Both the position numbers and the translations under genes were made by a program. The notes below the pieces were generated by a model, which was given only the letters and a program-made list of their open reading frames with translations, had not been told where the DNA came from and did not search any database. Positions 28,683 to 41,100 of a stretch of 64,000 bases of DNA are shown here, piece after piece; position 1 is the first letter of the stretch, and each line of letters opens with the position of its first letter. Source of the DNA: Klebsormidium nitens (lineage: Eukaryota; Streptophyta; Klebsormidiophyceae; Klebsormidiales; Klebsormidiaceae); the NCBI GenBank assembly GCA_000708835.1, contig DF237034.1:160722-224721 (forward strand). The letters run 5' to 3'.

Positions 28683-29798
28683 AACGGTAAATTTATCAAG
28701 CTAGACAGTGGAAAGGTCTGATGTCGAACCACGAATGGTTTTCGCCAGCTAGTACCCCTTAGTTGAGAGCAGTTCGGACCTGTGGCAGCTTAGCAGATAC
28801 CACCATTCAATCAACCGGTCCCATCTAATGTTGCACAGAGAAGTCGAGATAGCCTTGCCATGGCACACCGGGCGCAAGTACTTCAGCTCAGGCATGGCCG
28901 CGTTTAGTTGGAAGCTGCAGCGAATCTGCTCAAGGACCATCGTGACAATTGAGCGTGAGGCTGTCGCTATCAACATGTTCCTGAAACAATCAGAGAAGCA
29001 TTATAAATGGCCGCTGGCAGCAGATTTCTTGCAATCATTGGATGAGTTGACGAAGAAGCCAGACTGAACTATGGTAGTATCCTGGATCAAGTTGCATGCC
29101 ATTTAGTAAGCGTTCAAGCGAGTAGTACAGCAGGCCGCCAAACCGGCTCAATGATGCTCATACCTTGCATGGCCAGGCAGCCTGGCATGAAACGATTTAA
29201 TCCCATGTGGTGCATGTGCACTGGGTTGACGGTTGCACCATGCAATTCGGCCGGCCGGCCCGCCCATGCATGCTTGCCAGGGCCCCATATATACTATATA
29301 GCTAGGCAGCTGAGCCCGCGCCGCGCCGGCCCATCGGGCCATGCATGCACTATAGCTCAGTGCAGATCGAGCCGGGATCTCCATGCCAGAGTGCCGCCAC
29401 ATGCGTATCATAGTATAGCTAGACGATACCGCAGTGGCGGCCATGCACGGCCTCATGGGCCTGATATCGTTGTATAACATGTGCCGTACGTAAACTATAC
29501 TCCAAAAGGCGTCGACCTGGCCGGGTCATGCCATGAACGAGCTGCACCCAGGCTCCATAACCCGGCCGACCACGCTCTAACTTAATCTGGGCACAAAGAA
29601 TGAGAATTGACGAAGCTTGTTTAAAGCCGCAGATGGTCTGTATAGGTGATTTAAAATGCGGCTTGCAAAGCCTGGGGCACGACAAGTCACTGACAATGCG
29701 GGACATGCGAATGAAACAGAGTTCTCTTAGCGCTTGAAAAGGACATTAATGGACTCGGAAGCCGTAAGTGGTTATAAACTTCTGTTTACGAAGCTGCT
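28683..29798. other. Intergenic, convergent; palindrome-rich patch
   Basis: Spacer between convergent GrpE and SLC35C2-like genes. Bases 29150-29480 are packed with GCATGC, TATAGC and GGCCGG words and are open in frames on both strands, which reflects palindromic composition rather than coding. A 79-codon ATG frame at 28828-29067 has no recognisable domain. Confidence 0.5.
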
Positions 29799-32700
29799 TT
29801 AATGTGTCCTTGCGTCGCCATCCTCCACGTCCGTTGTCTCACCAAACACTTCCGACAACGTTTGGTCATGGTCACCTCGGTATTGCTCCAGAAGGCTAGG
29901 ATCAGCAGTCTCCTCCGATGAACGAGCTTTTCTGTCCAAGAGCTCATAGCTAGAAGCGTTTAACGGCTGCCGTTCAGAGCTGTCGCCCCCAGTATGACCC
30001 GCGTGCATCCGCTGATACCTGGTCGGACGCCACTCACGAACGTCAGATCCTCAACAACCGCTTTCCTGGCTCATAAGTGGCTTTCAACGGCCGCCCGCGA
30101 ACGACCAACGTGCCTCATCCACAAGATGTGCAACAAGAAAGGCTCCGACAACGAAACTAGCGAAGTCCAAGCAAAGTAGGGGCGGAGAACGGAGGTCTTA
30201 CTTGATCAGATTGAAGATGCCGACCCCCGCGATCACAATGACGAGCCCCAGCACATTGATGAACCCAAACTCGTCGCCGAAGATGATCACGGACACCTGC
30301 ACGCAAGCAAGTAAAGGGACTTGGCGGCGTGCATTGACTGGGAGAACGGAATTGCTCATACCACAGGACGTCCGCAAAAGAGTGCAAAGGACAGCCTCGG
30401 ACGTGCAAGGGCAGCGAGTCCTTACCACGATTGTGACGCACTCCTTGACTACCCCGGCGATGGTCAGGGTGATGGCGCTCGTCTCGGAGATGAGCAGAAA
30501 CTCGGACATGATCTGCAGCGGAGCAAGCAGGACAGGCCAATATTGGAGGGGGGCAGACGAGCCAGCGTGGAAGCGCGCGAAGACGCAATGAGAGTGTGCG
30601 GAGAGCACAGATTAGATGCAAAGAGTAGATGCAACGAAAAGAAGGACATAATGGGCGGGTTAGACCTGAACGGGTTTAGAAGGCGAGTGCAAAGAAGGCT
30701 CACCATACAGAAGGCAAGGCATCCGCCAAACAGCATCAGCCCGATGCTTCGGAGTGCATGTTGTCGGGTGTTAAAGTAGGGCGTGGACCCCAGGCTGAGA
30801 AGGGGCTCCGTGCAGACTGACAGGAGGCCCAGCGACCCGGCCATGACGGGGGTCAGGTAGTACATCGTGATGACCGGGTTGTTCAGTCCTGCACACGAGT
30901 TTGGTGTCCGCTGAAGAGTCTGTCTAGGACCGAGAGTATCATGCAACTTCTCGGACTTAACCTGTGCCTACTCGCTCGGGCTTTCTTCAGCACTGTCTCG
31001 AAAGAGCAACCACACTCTCCGTCAAGTGATCCAGTACAAAAGAGATATGTTTCGGGAGCTTGCCCCCTATTGGTCCTCTAGTGGTACCCTGTTGATGTTG
31101 CTGATGCTGCAAAACACCTGCCATATCAGCTTTCGGAGTACCGTAGACCAAGGTAATGGTTCCGAGTAAATAAATAAAGAGATATGTTTCGGAAAGTCAG
31201 AAATTCGGCTTTCCCGTTCGGAAAGTGGAAATTCGGAAAGGTTCAAACATTCTGGAATGGTCCTCGGAAGCATCAAAACGGCCACTATAGCCCCAAAAAT
31301 CCGCTTTTAAGTGATCGAGAACATAGGGCATTCGGATTCTTGTCGGAATCAGCATAAGTAAACCCGCTTTCCTGGTCGGATTGTCGGAAATATTTCTAAA
31401 TAAAATCGTTCGGAATCATCACGTTGGAGTACGGTAGGTTCTTGAAGCTTTGTCCCGAACGTTGCACGGTGCCTGTTTCAAATTGTTTCGGCACAATTGT
31501 CAGCACTCACCCAGCTTCTCCCTTTGGAGGAGAATCTGCGTCAGTGTCCACCGAAAACCGGCAGCCCCAGACGCCAACATCACCAGAATGAAGCCCCACA
31601 GGTTGAACTGAGTTTCGCCGGCAACTGTCGAGAGGAAGCCTCGATTTTCGTTTTGAACAGCGTTCGCCTTGGTGCGTTGCAAGTTGTCAAATAGATTTTG
31701 GTTTCGTCCAAGCAGAGGCTAAAGCTGTGTTCTCGTGCATTGCTGATACGATTCAACAAGAGTCTTTCTCTGTCACTCGAGTTCAAGTACGCAGGGTGCA
31801 TGCAAAACCGCCTTTGAGCTGCCTTCTCACCTGTAAAGATCTCCCCAACGCAGATGATGACAATAACCCCGGCCAGACTCCAGCTCGGTTTCTCTAACCT
31901 GTTTCAAGCACCCAGCACATGAGTGCGAGTGAAAAACCACCTCGATCCGAGACTTTTCACCACCACTTGAATCTTACGATTTCGAGAGTTGCAAATCAGG
32001 TAAGCATATTGCCGACTACCTCAACTTCAGAACATTGTTCTCCAGGTTCGGGCTGCTCACCGGAACAGGAAGGCGAAGAGCACAAGGAATACCGGAGCGC
32101 TTGACTTGCACTGTTGGAACAGCCAAGGAGAAATTGGTAAGATGCCGGAGGGAATTTATCACCACCACGAACCATCTTTCCAGGCCAGAGAGAAAGCAGC
32201 GTGCTCATCAACCACCCATGCCAGGAAATTGCCCTTGCACTTGCCCTGAGAAACATAAGGGTTCAGAACGCACCATTGTGTAGAAGCTGACAGTGACCAA
32301 CACCAAGGACAGATTTGAGAGACCAACGTCAATCGCCGTCCCAGTGCCAGTAGGCAACACTGCAGACAAGGCAGGATAAATTGAGTATCTGGGGTGCCAG
32401 CAAAAGAAAGCTGCTACCAAAGAGAAGGAGGAGGGCTTTGGCGAAAGAAACAGGCAACAAGCATGATGGCACCGCACACTGTGTATGCGGCGCTGTCCGA
32501 TTCAGAAGGATCTCTGCGCAGTGGACAACTTCATATGCCCAGAATCGCTTTCAAAACAACATCTTAAGAGGCAAACAACATCTCAAGAGGCAAAGAATTT
32601 GCAAAGTGCATTTGATCCTTCAGTGTATCAACAGCCAAGGGGAGACTACCTTTTGTAACGTAGTCAAACCATGTGAGCTTGCTTGAAGGTCTAAAGTAGG

Positions 32701-33376
32701 AGCCACAGCTGTGCAGAAGCAGTGCCGAGAAGCAGAATTGCATGATGAAGTGGCATGTGGTCATCAGCAAAGGGGCGGGGAACTTTCCCATCTTTGCCCC
32801 AAGCAGAAACTTATTGTATCTGCACAGATGAAGTAGTAATTTGTCTCTCTGTCCGCTGAAGCAAGATTGGGAACTGATGTAGAGGGCAGTGGCAGCACCA
32901 GAAAGTAGCGCCACAACGTCCAGAATCATACACCATCTGGCATGCGATTTCCCCGAGTAGATCATTCGCTTCGTCCCTGAGGGAGTTTACTCTAGGAGCA
33001 AGCAAGTCAGTTTTGAAGATAGAGCAACTTACAAGCTCAGGAGAATGCTGAAGAGGTACCACAGGGTGATCAGAGACAAAGTTTTGATGAGCTTGACCGC
33101 CAGTGGATTTGCTGAGACCCAGTGCGTCCATGCATTCCGATATGTGCTGTCTAGCAAATCGAATTCCTCGTCATCCGACAAGCTGTATGCCCTCTTGCCG
33201 GTTGGAGACCAAAAATGATCAGCATCGCTCTGGCTGGTACTAGCCCCCCGAAACGCGGCATTGACTGACGTGGGCCGCTCGTTCAGATCAGGAGGGCCCT
33301 TGTCTTCTGCACCATACGTGCTTTCCATGGAGCTCTGACCCGCATCGTCTCTTCGATGATAAGCTGCTGGCTGCAT
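29799..33376 (-). CDS. SLC35C2: SLC35C2-like drug/metabolite transporter (TPT/NST family)
   Basis: Multipass Golgi/ER solute carrier of the triose-phosphate/nucleotide-sugar translocator family; human SLC35C2 is linked to GDP-fucose supply and the plant member to an unassigned sugar-phosphate. Exons in transcript order: 33376-33033, 32819-32650, 32359-32274, 32110-32061, 31898-31831, 31624-31511, 30888-30704, 30512-30426, 30296-30202, 30018-29799; phases fit and give 472 residues. A long Ser/Asp-rich cytosolic N-terminus (about 95 residues) precedes about ten hydrophobic helices, the first reading LITLWYLFSILLSLYNKFLL, then GTAIDVGLSNLSLVLVTVSF, SSAPVFLVLFAFLFR, WSLAGVIVIICVGEIF and a last FINVLGLVIVIAGVGIFNLI. 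The C-tail is acidic. It shares a roughly 0.9-kb upstream region with the fasciclin gene. The real substrate cannot be read from sequence. Confidence 0.88.
31035..31420. repeat. Cluster of TCGGAA-type words in a transporter intron
   Basis: Within the intron between exons 6 and 7 of the SLC35C2-like gene about a dozen TTCGGA/TCGGAA words occur in some 300 bp. The longer word AAAGAGATATGTTTCGG appears twice, near 31038 and 31178. No coding frame explains it. Confidence 0.6.
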
Positions 33377-34279
33377 TGTAGAACGCAATGGCACGTTCGA
33401 TACTTCGCACACCAAGGTTTTCTATCTTGCAAGCAACTTGATCTGAAACCGTCTGCACAGATATGGCCAGTCCTCTAATTGCCACCTGAACCGGTCGGAT
33501 ACCACACCAATCAGAGCGCCAAGATGGCAAACCTGATACCCAATTCTTCACCAGCTGACAAAATATATCAGGAGCTACAGCCTGTGATCGTGGGCATCCC
33601 ACCCAAAGGCCTCCAAGATTCTTGAACGGTGAGAGGGATAAATTGCACTCAATAGCAGATTCCGAGATGGAAGGCGCCTGAGTCCTGACCAATGCCTTCG
33701 CATTCAGCCACATTCAGCGCAGAATATCCTTTGCAGAGACACCATTGACCGTCGTCCCCGATGCCAATGGCAGCCGCAATATACCTATGATTAGGGTTTC
33801 CGCGCACCCAGCTGGTGCATGAGCTCTGCGCAAAAGTCTGCAGCAGCAACTAGACATACAACACAATGTGGCAGCCGGGCAGGCCATTGTCCGATCGTAG
33901 CCGTGAATGAAAGCACCGCTGAATGTGTATCCAGCGGTTTAAAAGCCCTGTGCAGTAAGTCGACAATGGCTCCACGTGCTTGTAGGTCGACCACACCAAC
34001 GAGATCCGACCGTCCATATCAGTCATCGGTAGGTGCGAGATTGCTTTCCGCCTCAGGCTGCGGCCAGTGCGAGCTGGACCCAAGCCGTACTTTTCGCACT
34101 CGCCGCCTGCAAAGTTCTGTTCTGCCTGTGCAGCACAGCTACTCGGACCTGATGTGGAGCAGCCATGTCCTCTGGCCGCATTCAACCGAGCAGAATCCTA
34201 AGCAGCACAGTACAGCGTTGACAACCCGGCTGTTCGTGTTTGTGAAGTAATTGCTAACAGGCTTGGTCACCTGCTCGTC
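33377..34279. promoter_or_regulatory. Intergenic between divergent transporter and fasciclin genes
   Basis: About 0.9 kb between two outward start codons, expected to hold both promoters and 5' UTRs, possibly with a 5' UTR intron. Open frames across it on both strands match nothing I know. Confidence 0.4.
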
Positions 34280-36140
34280 ATGGCGGCGGCGCGTGTGCCT
34301 GGCCGTGGCTTGCCGTTCGGTGCGCTGCTTCTCTTTTGCCTTCTCAGCACGTCAGGCTGTCCTACTGCGCTAGCTCAGGCAGCCTCTCCCGGGGCCACCC
34401 TGCTGGAGATTCTAACGGGCCTGCTCAACAGCACAACGTATAGCACAGTGGTGCAGGCGGTGCTGTACGCCCACCTGACCGGCCCCGTCAGCACCCTGGC
34501 AGACACGACAGGCATCACCATTTTCGCTCCTTCTAATACTGCTTTCCAGGCTCTGGGCAATGGCGTCATCGCGTGCCTCATCAACCAGCCGGACGTACCG
34601 CTGCTGACCAGTGTCCTGGAGTACCATGTCATCAAGGGCGTCTATAACTCCAGTACGCTTGTTGCAGCAGCCCCAGTGGTGAGCGGGGCTGCCGAGCTGG
34701 GCCTGCATCTGTTGAACGGCGTCGCTTTTAATGTGACGAAACTTTATTCTACACTTCTTGGCAGTACGCTTAGACCATGTATCTCGTTGATATCTAGTCG
34801 GTGTATGTCTCTTCAATTCACACGTTCTTGGCAGTATGCTTAAGTGTATGTATAACTGTAGATTTTCCGTTCATTCTTGGCCTGCAGGGCCAGCGCTTGC
34901 GGGCGCAGTGTTCTTGACATCTTCTTGGGCATAAGTTTTTACAGAAAGCTTCTTGGCTCCTATTGCGCGCTTCAGCCCGTCTGCTGTTGTTAAACTGACA
35001 ACCCGCAATTATTGTGCGGGCTTTCTGGGGCAGGATGGGTGCCCCTCTGTTTCCTTTATGTTGCCCAATATCCCCTCAATCTAGCACTCCACCTTTTCAT
35101 GATGTTTTGTTAGTTGATCGCTTACTTGGCGGCGCGTCTCTTGCAGAGTCTAGCCTCCGTCAATGGCAAGGAGCTCAATTTCACCACCCAGGGATCCTCT
35201 TTGCTTGGTAAGCAGGACGAGCTCTTGACGATGATACGACCAATCATACGACCGTGCAACTTAGTGGTCCGCAAGGTCATGGACTCTGGATGCATTGATG
35301 CGAAAACTTTTCTTCTGGAAGACGGTCCTGTGCTCCCTGTCGCACAACGCTTTGCAGTGGGGACATCTGCGGATTCTTAAGGTACACCAGGAGGTCAGCT
35401 GTGGTGAAAAGATTCTACGAAAGTCATCAGCAGACTCAAGTTCAGTGTTTGCAAGGTCTGCCCCAAGAACTCCCAGAAGCCCTTCGGTTGCTCCTGCAGT
35501 GAACGGTGTGAACATCACCGCTGCGAACGCCGTCCAGCTGCCCGGCAGTGCGGTGGTGCACGGGCTGCCCGCGGTGCTGGTGCCCCCAGGGGGCCTCGCG
35601 GCGGTGCAGGCGCTCTGCTCCAGCCCTGCCAACCTCACAGGGGGGCACCCCCTGCCAACTAATGCAACGCCCGCGGCAGCTCTCCCTCCGACGGGGGCTG
35701 CACCCCAAACTGGCGGTAAGGACACAAAGTTGGGGACGTGACTTGGTGTAGTTTCACTGCCCCACCCTTCTTGGCCTCCTTGTCTTTGCCCTAGCTTCAA
35801 CTGTTCTTTTCCTTTTGCCATGTCCCTTTGATTGCAAGCGGCCGCGAGTTGACTCACCACAAATTCCATTCAGTGGTCAACTTTACTTTGACCACCACAT
35901 CAAACGGATAGCTTTCATGGAGATTATTAGGGGCTCTTGATTTGTAGGCTCTTTTCTGAAGTGAGTTGCGGACATATGTCATTTCAATGTTGTGTGGCGC
36001 ATTTGACTTTCTTCTTCGCAACCTACGCAACTGATTCAAGCAGTATATATCTTGCAGGTGCACAGCTTGGTGGGCTGCATCGAGAAAGCTTTGTTGGGAT
36101 CCTCGTTTTGAGTTGCTGCTTGCTTCAGTTCCTTCTATAG
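34280..36140 (+). CDS. Fasciclin (FAS1) domain protein with GPI-anchor signal
   Basis: Secreted cell-surface adhesion-type protein, like the fasciclin-like arabinogalactan proteins of land plants. Exons: 34280-34678, 35147-35207, 35500-35715, 36058-36140; phases fit and give 252 residues. A signal peptide is clear (hydrophobic FGALLLFCLLSTSGC then ALAQA, about residues 13-34). One FAS1 domain follows, with ITIFAPSNTAFQALG (H1 box), LLTSVLEYHVIKGVY (YH motif) and VVHGLPAVLVP (H2 box). Several N-glycosylation sites (NST, NSS, NIT, NLT) and a short Pro/Ala/Thr linker are present. The last exon encodes the hydrophobic end SFVGILVLSCCLLQFLL followed by a stop, a typical GPI-attachment signal. Only one FAS1 unit is present, and the AGP-like region is very short. 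Confidence 0.85.
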
Positions 36141-38139
36141 TAGTTACATGGCATAGCATCTTTTTTCAAAAAGTCATCTCTACGTAGTCAAAAGATAACT
36201 GGGCATACCAGCTCGCTTGGGTGGCCCGTAATACAGAAAGAGCTTGCTAGCCGTAGTTCTTTTCAGTTGAGCTTGAATCCAAGTGCCAGCAGTGGACTAA
36301 AAGTGACAAAAGGTGTAGTGTATATTACAGTCAAGTCATGGTGCAACAAGTAGAAGTATGATTTTCGAAGTTGAAGGCTGGTCAGTCACGCCGAATGCTG
36401 CCCTATAGGATTCCGGGATGCTTAAATTATATGTGTAGTTGTGAACTCTGTCGATCGGTACGTATATGGTCTTCTGGGTGTAAACAAGAAAGTTGGGACA
36501 CCCTGTCGTGTGTTTCGTGATAGTCTTTCAACGACTTCAGTCAATTTCGGTTGAACACCATTGAAACAAAGTTTACATGCATGGTGTGATGGAGGCTTAG
36601 TAGGGCTGTGTACGTCAATCCTTATCATTCACGTACTGGTTCCAATCTGATTGTCGTGCAAGTCCAGGTTGCAAGCCGCCTCGATTAATTTTAATGGCTA
36701 TATATCTAACCTTGAAAGCGCCGCAGCCGCCCCGCCCAACTCCGGAGTCCTGGCGATATGATAAAAGTACCATCACCTATGCATGAGGCCGGATTGCTGC
36801 ATAGGTATTGCACATGGAAAATATGCGATTAGTACTGAGCAATTAGTATGGAAAGATCCGACCATATGCATATGGTCGGAGCGCCCATGGGCGTTCAGGT
36901 CTTTTTATTTGAATCGACATGATCCTCTGAGGCAACATCATTACCGTATAGCAACCTGCATCAATGAGAAGGGCGATCAACGAATAGGTATATCTCGGAA
37001 CTTCTGGAGACCGCGGCGCATGCCGCCGCCATACCCAGTTGACTCCCGGAAATGTCGGTTACAGTAGTAAGGGCGGTTTTCCAATTTGAGAAGCTAGTTG
37101 CCATATCCGACATGATTTGAGAGTCTAGCTGCCTGTTGCATGCGTGCATGCTTTCCACGCATGACTCGATCCGAGCGCGGCAAGTTGCAACCCTGTGTCC
37201 AGCGCGGCTCATGATTCACGCGCAATCATCTGTCTTAAAAGCTCCTCCAACGTGCAGCTGAACTCAGACGCGTCTTTTTTGCACGCGTACCAATTGAAGC
37301 ACAACCGGCAACGCGTATTGTGTAGCTACCGTCGTTGTCATCAGCTAAGCCGTACCATCATTCGGTCGAGTGCTCGTGAATCAAGAGCTGAATCAAGCAC
37401 GTTGAAGTCAAGGTGTTACTTTACTCATCTCTAACTCCTGTTCCCGGCTGTTTGATTGAATGCATGTGCGACGTGCAATGGCACTGATTATCTTAGTACC
37501 TGGAATTCTTTGAATTCTGCACAAAGGGCTGCCCGTCAATGTCCTTTTGATTCAAACCAACCAATAACGGCCTTGGAGGAAGCAATTAGAGAAACAGCCA
37601 ATCACCTCGGTGATATCGCCATAGCTTTTCTGCTCTATGATCTTACCCTGTGCTAAAGTGGACAGAACGAGGCTCAAAGAAGAGATAGAGATTAACAGGC
37701 CCTAAGACTCTGCGGTTTCGACACCTCTCCTTCTTTGCAAGGACCTAAGAGGAGGACCCCACGCGGGATCCTCCGTGACTGTCCCAACCAGTTATGCAGG
37801 CGTCTAATATGAGTGATCCTAATGTTCCCTTGTCCATTTGAGAGGCCTGTTTTGAGTGGTCCTAACTTCTGGACATGCTACCTGTTCCGCTTTTCAGCCT
37901 TCTTTGGCCCAGACTTGCTTCTCTCTTGCAACGCACCGGCTAGAGCACCGACTCCTTTCAGGTCAAGCGACTCTGACTTGTTCCTCTAGATGCCGCTTGA
38001 TCGCGTCGCTAGTGCAGTAGGCAATCGACTGTAAAAGGAAACGTCATGCACTCATCACGGAGCCCACAAGGCACATGTCACTTGCCACTACCATAGGGAA
38101 GGCTCTACTGTGGTCAAAAGATAGGAGAAGAATGGCGCG
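36141..38139. other. Intergenic, convergent fasciclin and alcohol oxidase genes
   Basis: AT-richer spacer containing two adjacent perfect palindromes (36857-36880 and 36882-36893) and many short self-complementary words around 36680-36900. No gene recognised. Confidence 0.5.
36857..36893. repeat. Adjacent 24-bp and 12-bp perfect palindromes
   Basis: Bases 36857-36880 form a perfect 24-bp palindrome with half-site TCCGACCATATG; one base later 36882-36893 is the perfect 12-bp palindrome CGCCCATGGGCG. They lie far from any start codon. Confidence 0.9.
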
Positions 38140-41100
38140 CCGACTACTCACGATCGTCTCGAAGCAACGTCGGGGGGGCCTGCCGGCGATGCTTCTTGAG
38201 ATCGAATGCCATATCATGGCGCTTTCTGGTATTTTCCGAAATGGGGGTTCTTTTAGGAACCGCAATTGACGGCTGTGGCTTGAAGATCGTTGCCGCATAC
38301 AAAAATTGAAAGCTTGAGTACGTGGCCACGCTTTTACGTGACAACGATGTGGGGGGGGTGGGGCCCTGACCTGCACGGTGATCATGGGGTTGGTCCCCGA
38401 CGCGGTGGGCAGCACGCTGGCGTCGCCCAGGAACAGGCCCGCCACCTCCCAGCTCGCGCAGTCCGCGTCCACCACGGACGAGCGCGCGTGCACGCCCATG
38501 CGACAGCTGCCCATCTGCACATGACGTTATGCCTCACCGGCTCAGAGAAGAGCACGGCACGTGGCAGGAGCTTTGTTCTGCTATGCGGAGGCATGTCGCA
38601 TCAAAACGCGGATGGCAGTAACCACCTGTGTTATGCGGAGTGGGTGCCTGACGTGCGCTGAGCAGGACGCGTGGCTGAAACTCTTCTCTGACAACAACAC
38701 TCGTTTCAGCGACTTCGCGGTCATGACTTTGCGTGCTCTGCCGTTCAAGCAAGAAGCGAATGCGGCGCGCCCACCTGGTGCGCTGAGGCCAGGGGCGCGT
38801 CGTGTTTATGGACGCCCCGCTTGCGCAGGCCCGCCAGCCAGGTCTCGAAGCGCGGGTCCACCTCACCCGGCACAGCGGGGCAGAACCGAGGGCCGGCTGC
38901 GTGGAAGGAGCCAACCTGCAAAAAAAGAGCCAAGCACCTTTGTGGTTAGAAGCAAGCTTTCAAATTCGTGTCGCCCATACGCGTCTATTCGGCAAACATG
39001 GACGGTCATGCTGCAGACCCGCCACGAAAGATTACTTCGAGCACCCAGGTGGAAGCGCTCTCGTCGAATCTTGCATCACGCGCACTCTATGTCTCCAGAA
39101 TCCTTCGCCAGTGACGGGCACCAAGTGACACCGCAAGTCAAGCGCCACTCGGCTGCCCCTCTGCCCCTCCTCACCTCGTGTGCGCCGGCCGCTGCCAGCA
39201 CGCGCAGGTTGTGCTCCGCGCTGGTGAGGAGGACCCCCCGGTCCGCCTCCCCCGGCCAGTATTGCACCACGGGATGGCCCCGCCGGCTGGCACTGACGCG
39301 GCCCTCCGAGCGGTCGCGCGTAATCCCGATCAGCACCACCGTGCGCGCGTAGCGGGTCATGCGCGNNNNNNNNNNNNNNNNNNNNCGGTCGACCACGGGA
39401 CGTGGCCCCGCCCGGGCCGTCGGCGACTCGACGCGGCCGTCCCGACGCGGTCGCGCGTAATCCCGATCAGCACCACCGTGCGCGCGTAGCGGGTCATGCG
39501 CGCCTTCATGTCCGCCCCCGACGTCCACGGACAGTTGGCCGCGAAAATGGCTGCGGGGACCACGGAGTGCAGTCAGCGAGGGGAGGACGAGGGGCGACTG
39601 ACCCGTGCACTCTCTCGAAGAACTTGAAAAAGCTTTCGAAGTCAAGCCGCGTGGAAAGATAGCTAATCGCCACTAGTCATGTTGTCGGGTTATTGTGGTT
39701 CTCCTGCCGTCTTTTCCAATGCGGTGCACATTTTGGACTAAGAGAACTGTACGAACCGCGGTGTAGGAAGGAACAGCCCAGAAAACTCGCGGCCAACTTC
39801 TCCCCCACGAGCATTAGGAAAGTGGGATGCTCACAGCCCTCGCGGAGCATTTCGGTGTGGAGCATCGCATGAGCACGCAGGGCGCAGACTGACCGGGGTG
39901 GGCGGAGGCGGTCATGAGCAGGGCCCCATAGCCGGTGGTGTTCCACTGTGCGACGTGCCGGCTGAAGGCCGTCATGATGCCGCCCTCGTACATGCGCCCG
40001 GGGGGGCCCTCCCCTGCACAAGCCAATCGCGCAGGTGAATGCTCAGCATGCGAATCATTAGACATCGACGCAATGAGCGTGCGCAGAAATCGCGCTGAGG
40101 GAGTGCAATCCAAGCCTGGCCGCCACTGCTTTCTGCTAGACAGACAGCCGGTATGACACGCAGGTCAAGAAGGCATTAACGCGGTGCAAAAGGATCGAGG
40201 AGATGAAGAGCCGACGGAATGTTCCGCTCTAAGCATGCCCGGGAAAAAACGACTTCATGATCGGTGTCCCAGCGATGAAGGAAGCCGGCTCTCACCTTCC
40301 GGGAAGTAGCCCCACACCAGCGACACGGGGTGCACATGCAGATGCTGTCCGATGTTGGAGTTCTCGAGCCCGCTGCAAGTAAGGGCCGTTGCCTGTTGAG
40401 TATGTCCCAATATGACTTGAAAGCCGACTTCCCGCTTTCCAGTTTTGGCTGCGCAAAAAGGTAACTTCGATACCTTGAATTCGATTGACCTCCGAAGTGA
40501 ACGTGCGCCCAGGAGCATCTCGAACTTTTTCCCGCTGTCAAGCAGGGGCGTAGATGAAAGGATTTGCGGGTTGCCAGGGCACGACCTAGGCGGTAATTGC
40601 CTTCGAACTTGCACAGCCAGTTCTCGGCAAGAACCTTCTTTCGATTCTGCGCTATGGAACAAACAGGGTATAACCAGATTGTCGCTCCGCAACTGGCGGC
40701 CCCTGATTCGACAGGGACGTTGCGCCCCGTACCTCCTGAGCAGCAGTGGCGGCGTGTGGAGGGACCCCGCTGCCGCCACCGTGACCCGGGCCTCCACTAC
40801 GAGCCGCCGCCCCCCCCCTGTTGTGGCGACCACGCCCCGCGCCCTGTGCTGTCGCGCGGAGAGGGGGTCCGGGTTGGGCTCCACCAGAATGCGGTCGGCA
40901 TGCACGCCCGCCAGGATGAGGGCGCCCGCGCGCACGGCGTCCACCAGCCACGTCTCGGTCGTGGCCTGACATGGCAACGGCGCAGCGTTAGCAATCAGAA
41001 CCTGCCTTAGTGGGTCTGAGAGCTAGGTGAGCAAGCAATAGCTTGAAACATCTAAGATTTGATTGTCGAAGAACCGGGGAAGAACGCCGAAACCTGAAAG

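Noticed and set aside
28828-29067. 79-codon ATG frame in the GrpE/SLC35C2 spacer
   Set aside because: No domain, no splice context and short enough to arise by chance.
29148-29480. Mirrored open frames on both strands
   Set aside because: Explained by palindromic GCATGC-type composition rather than coding.
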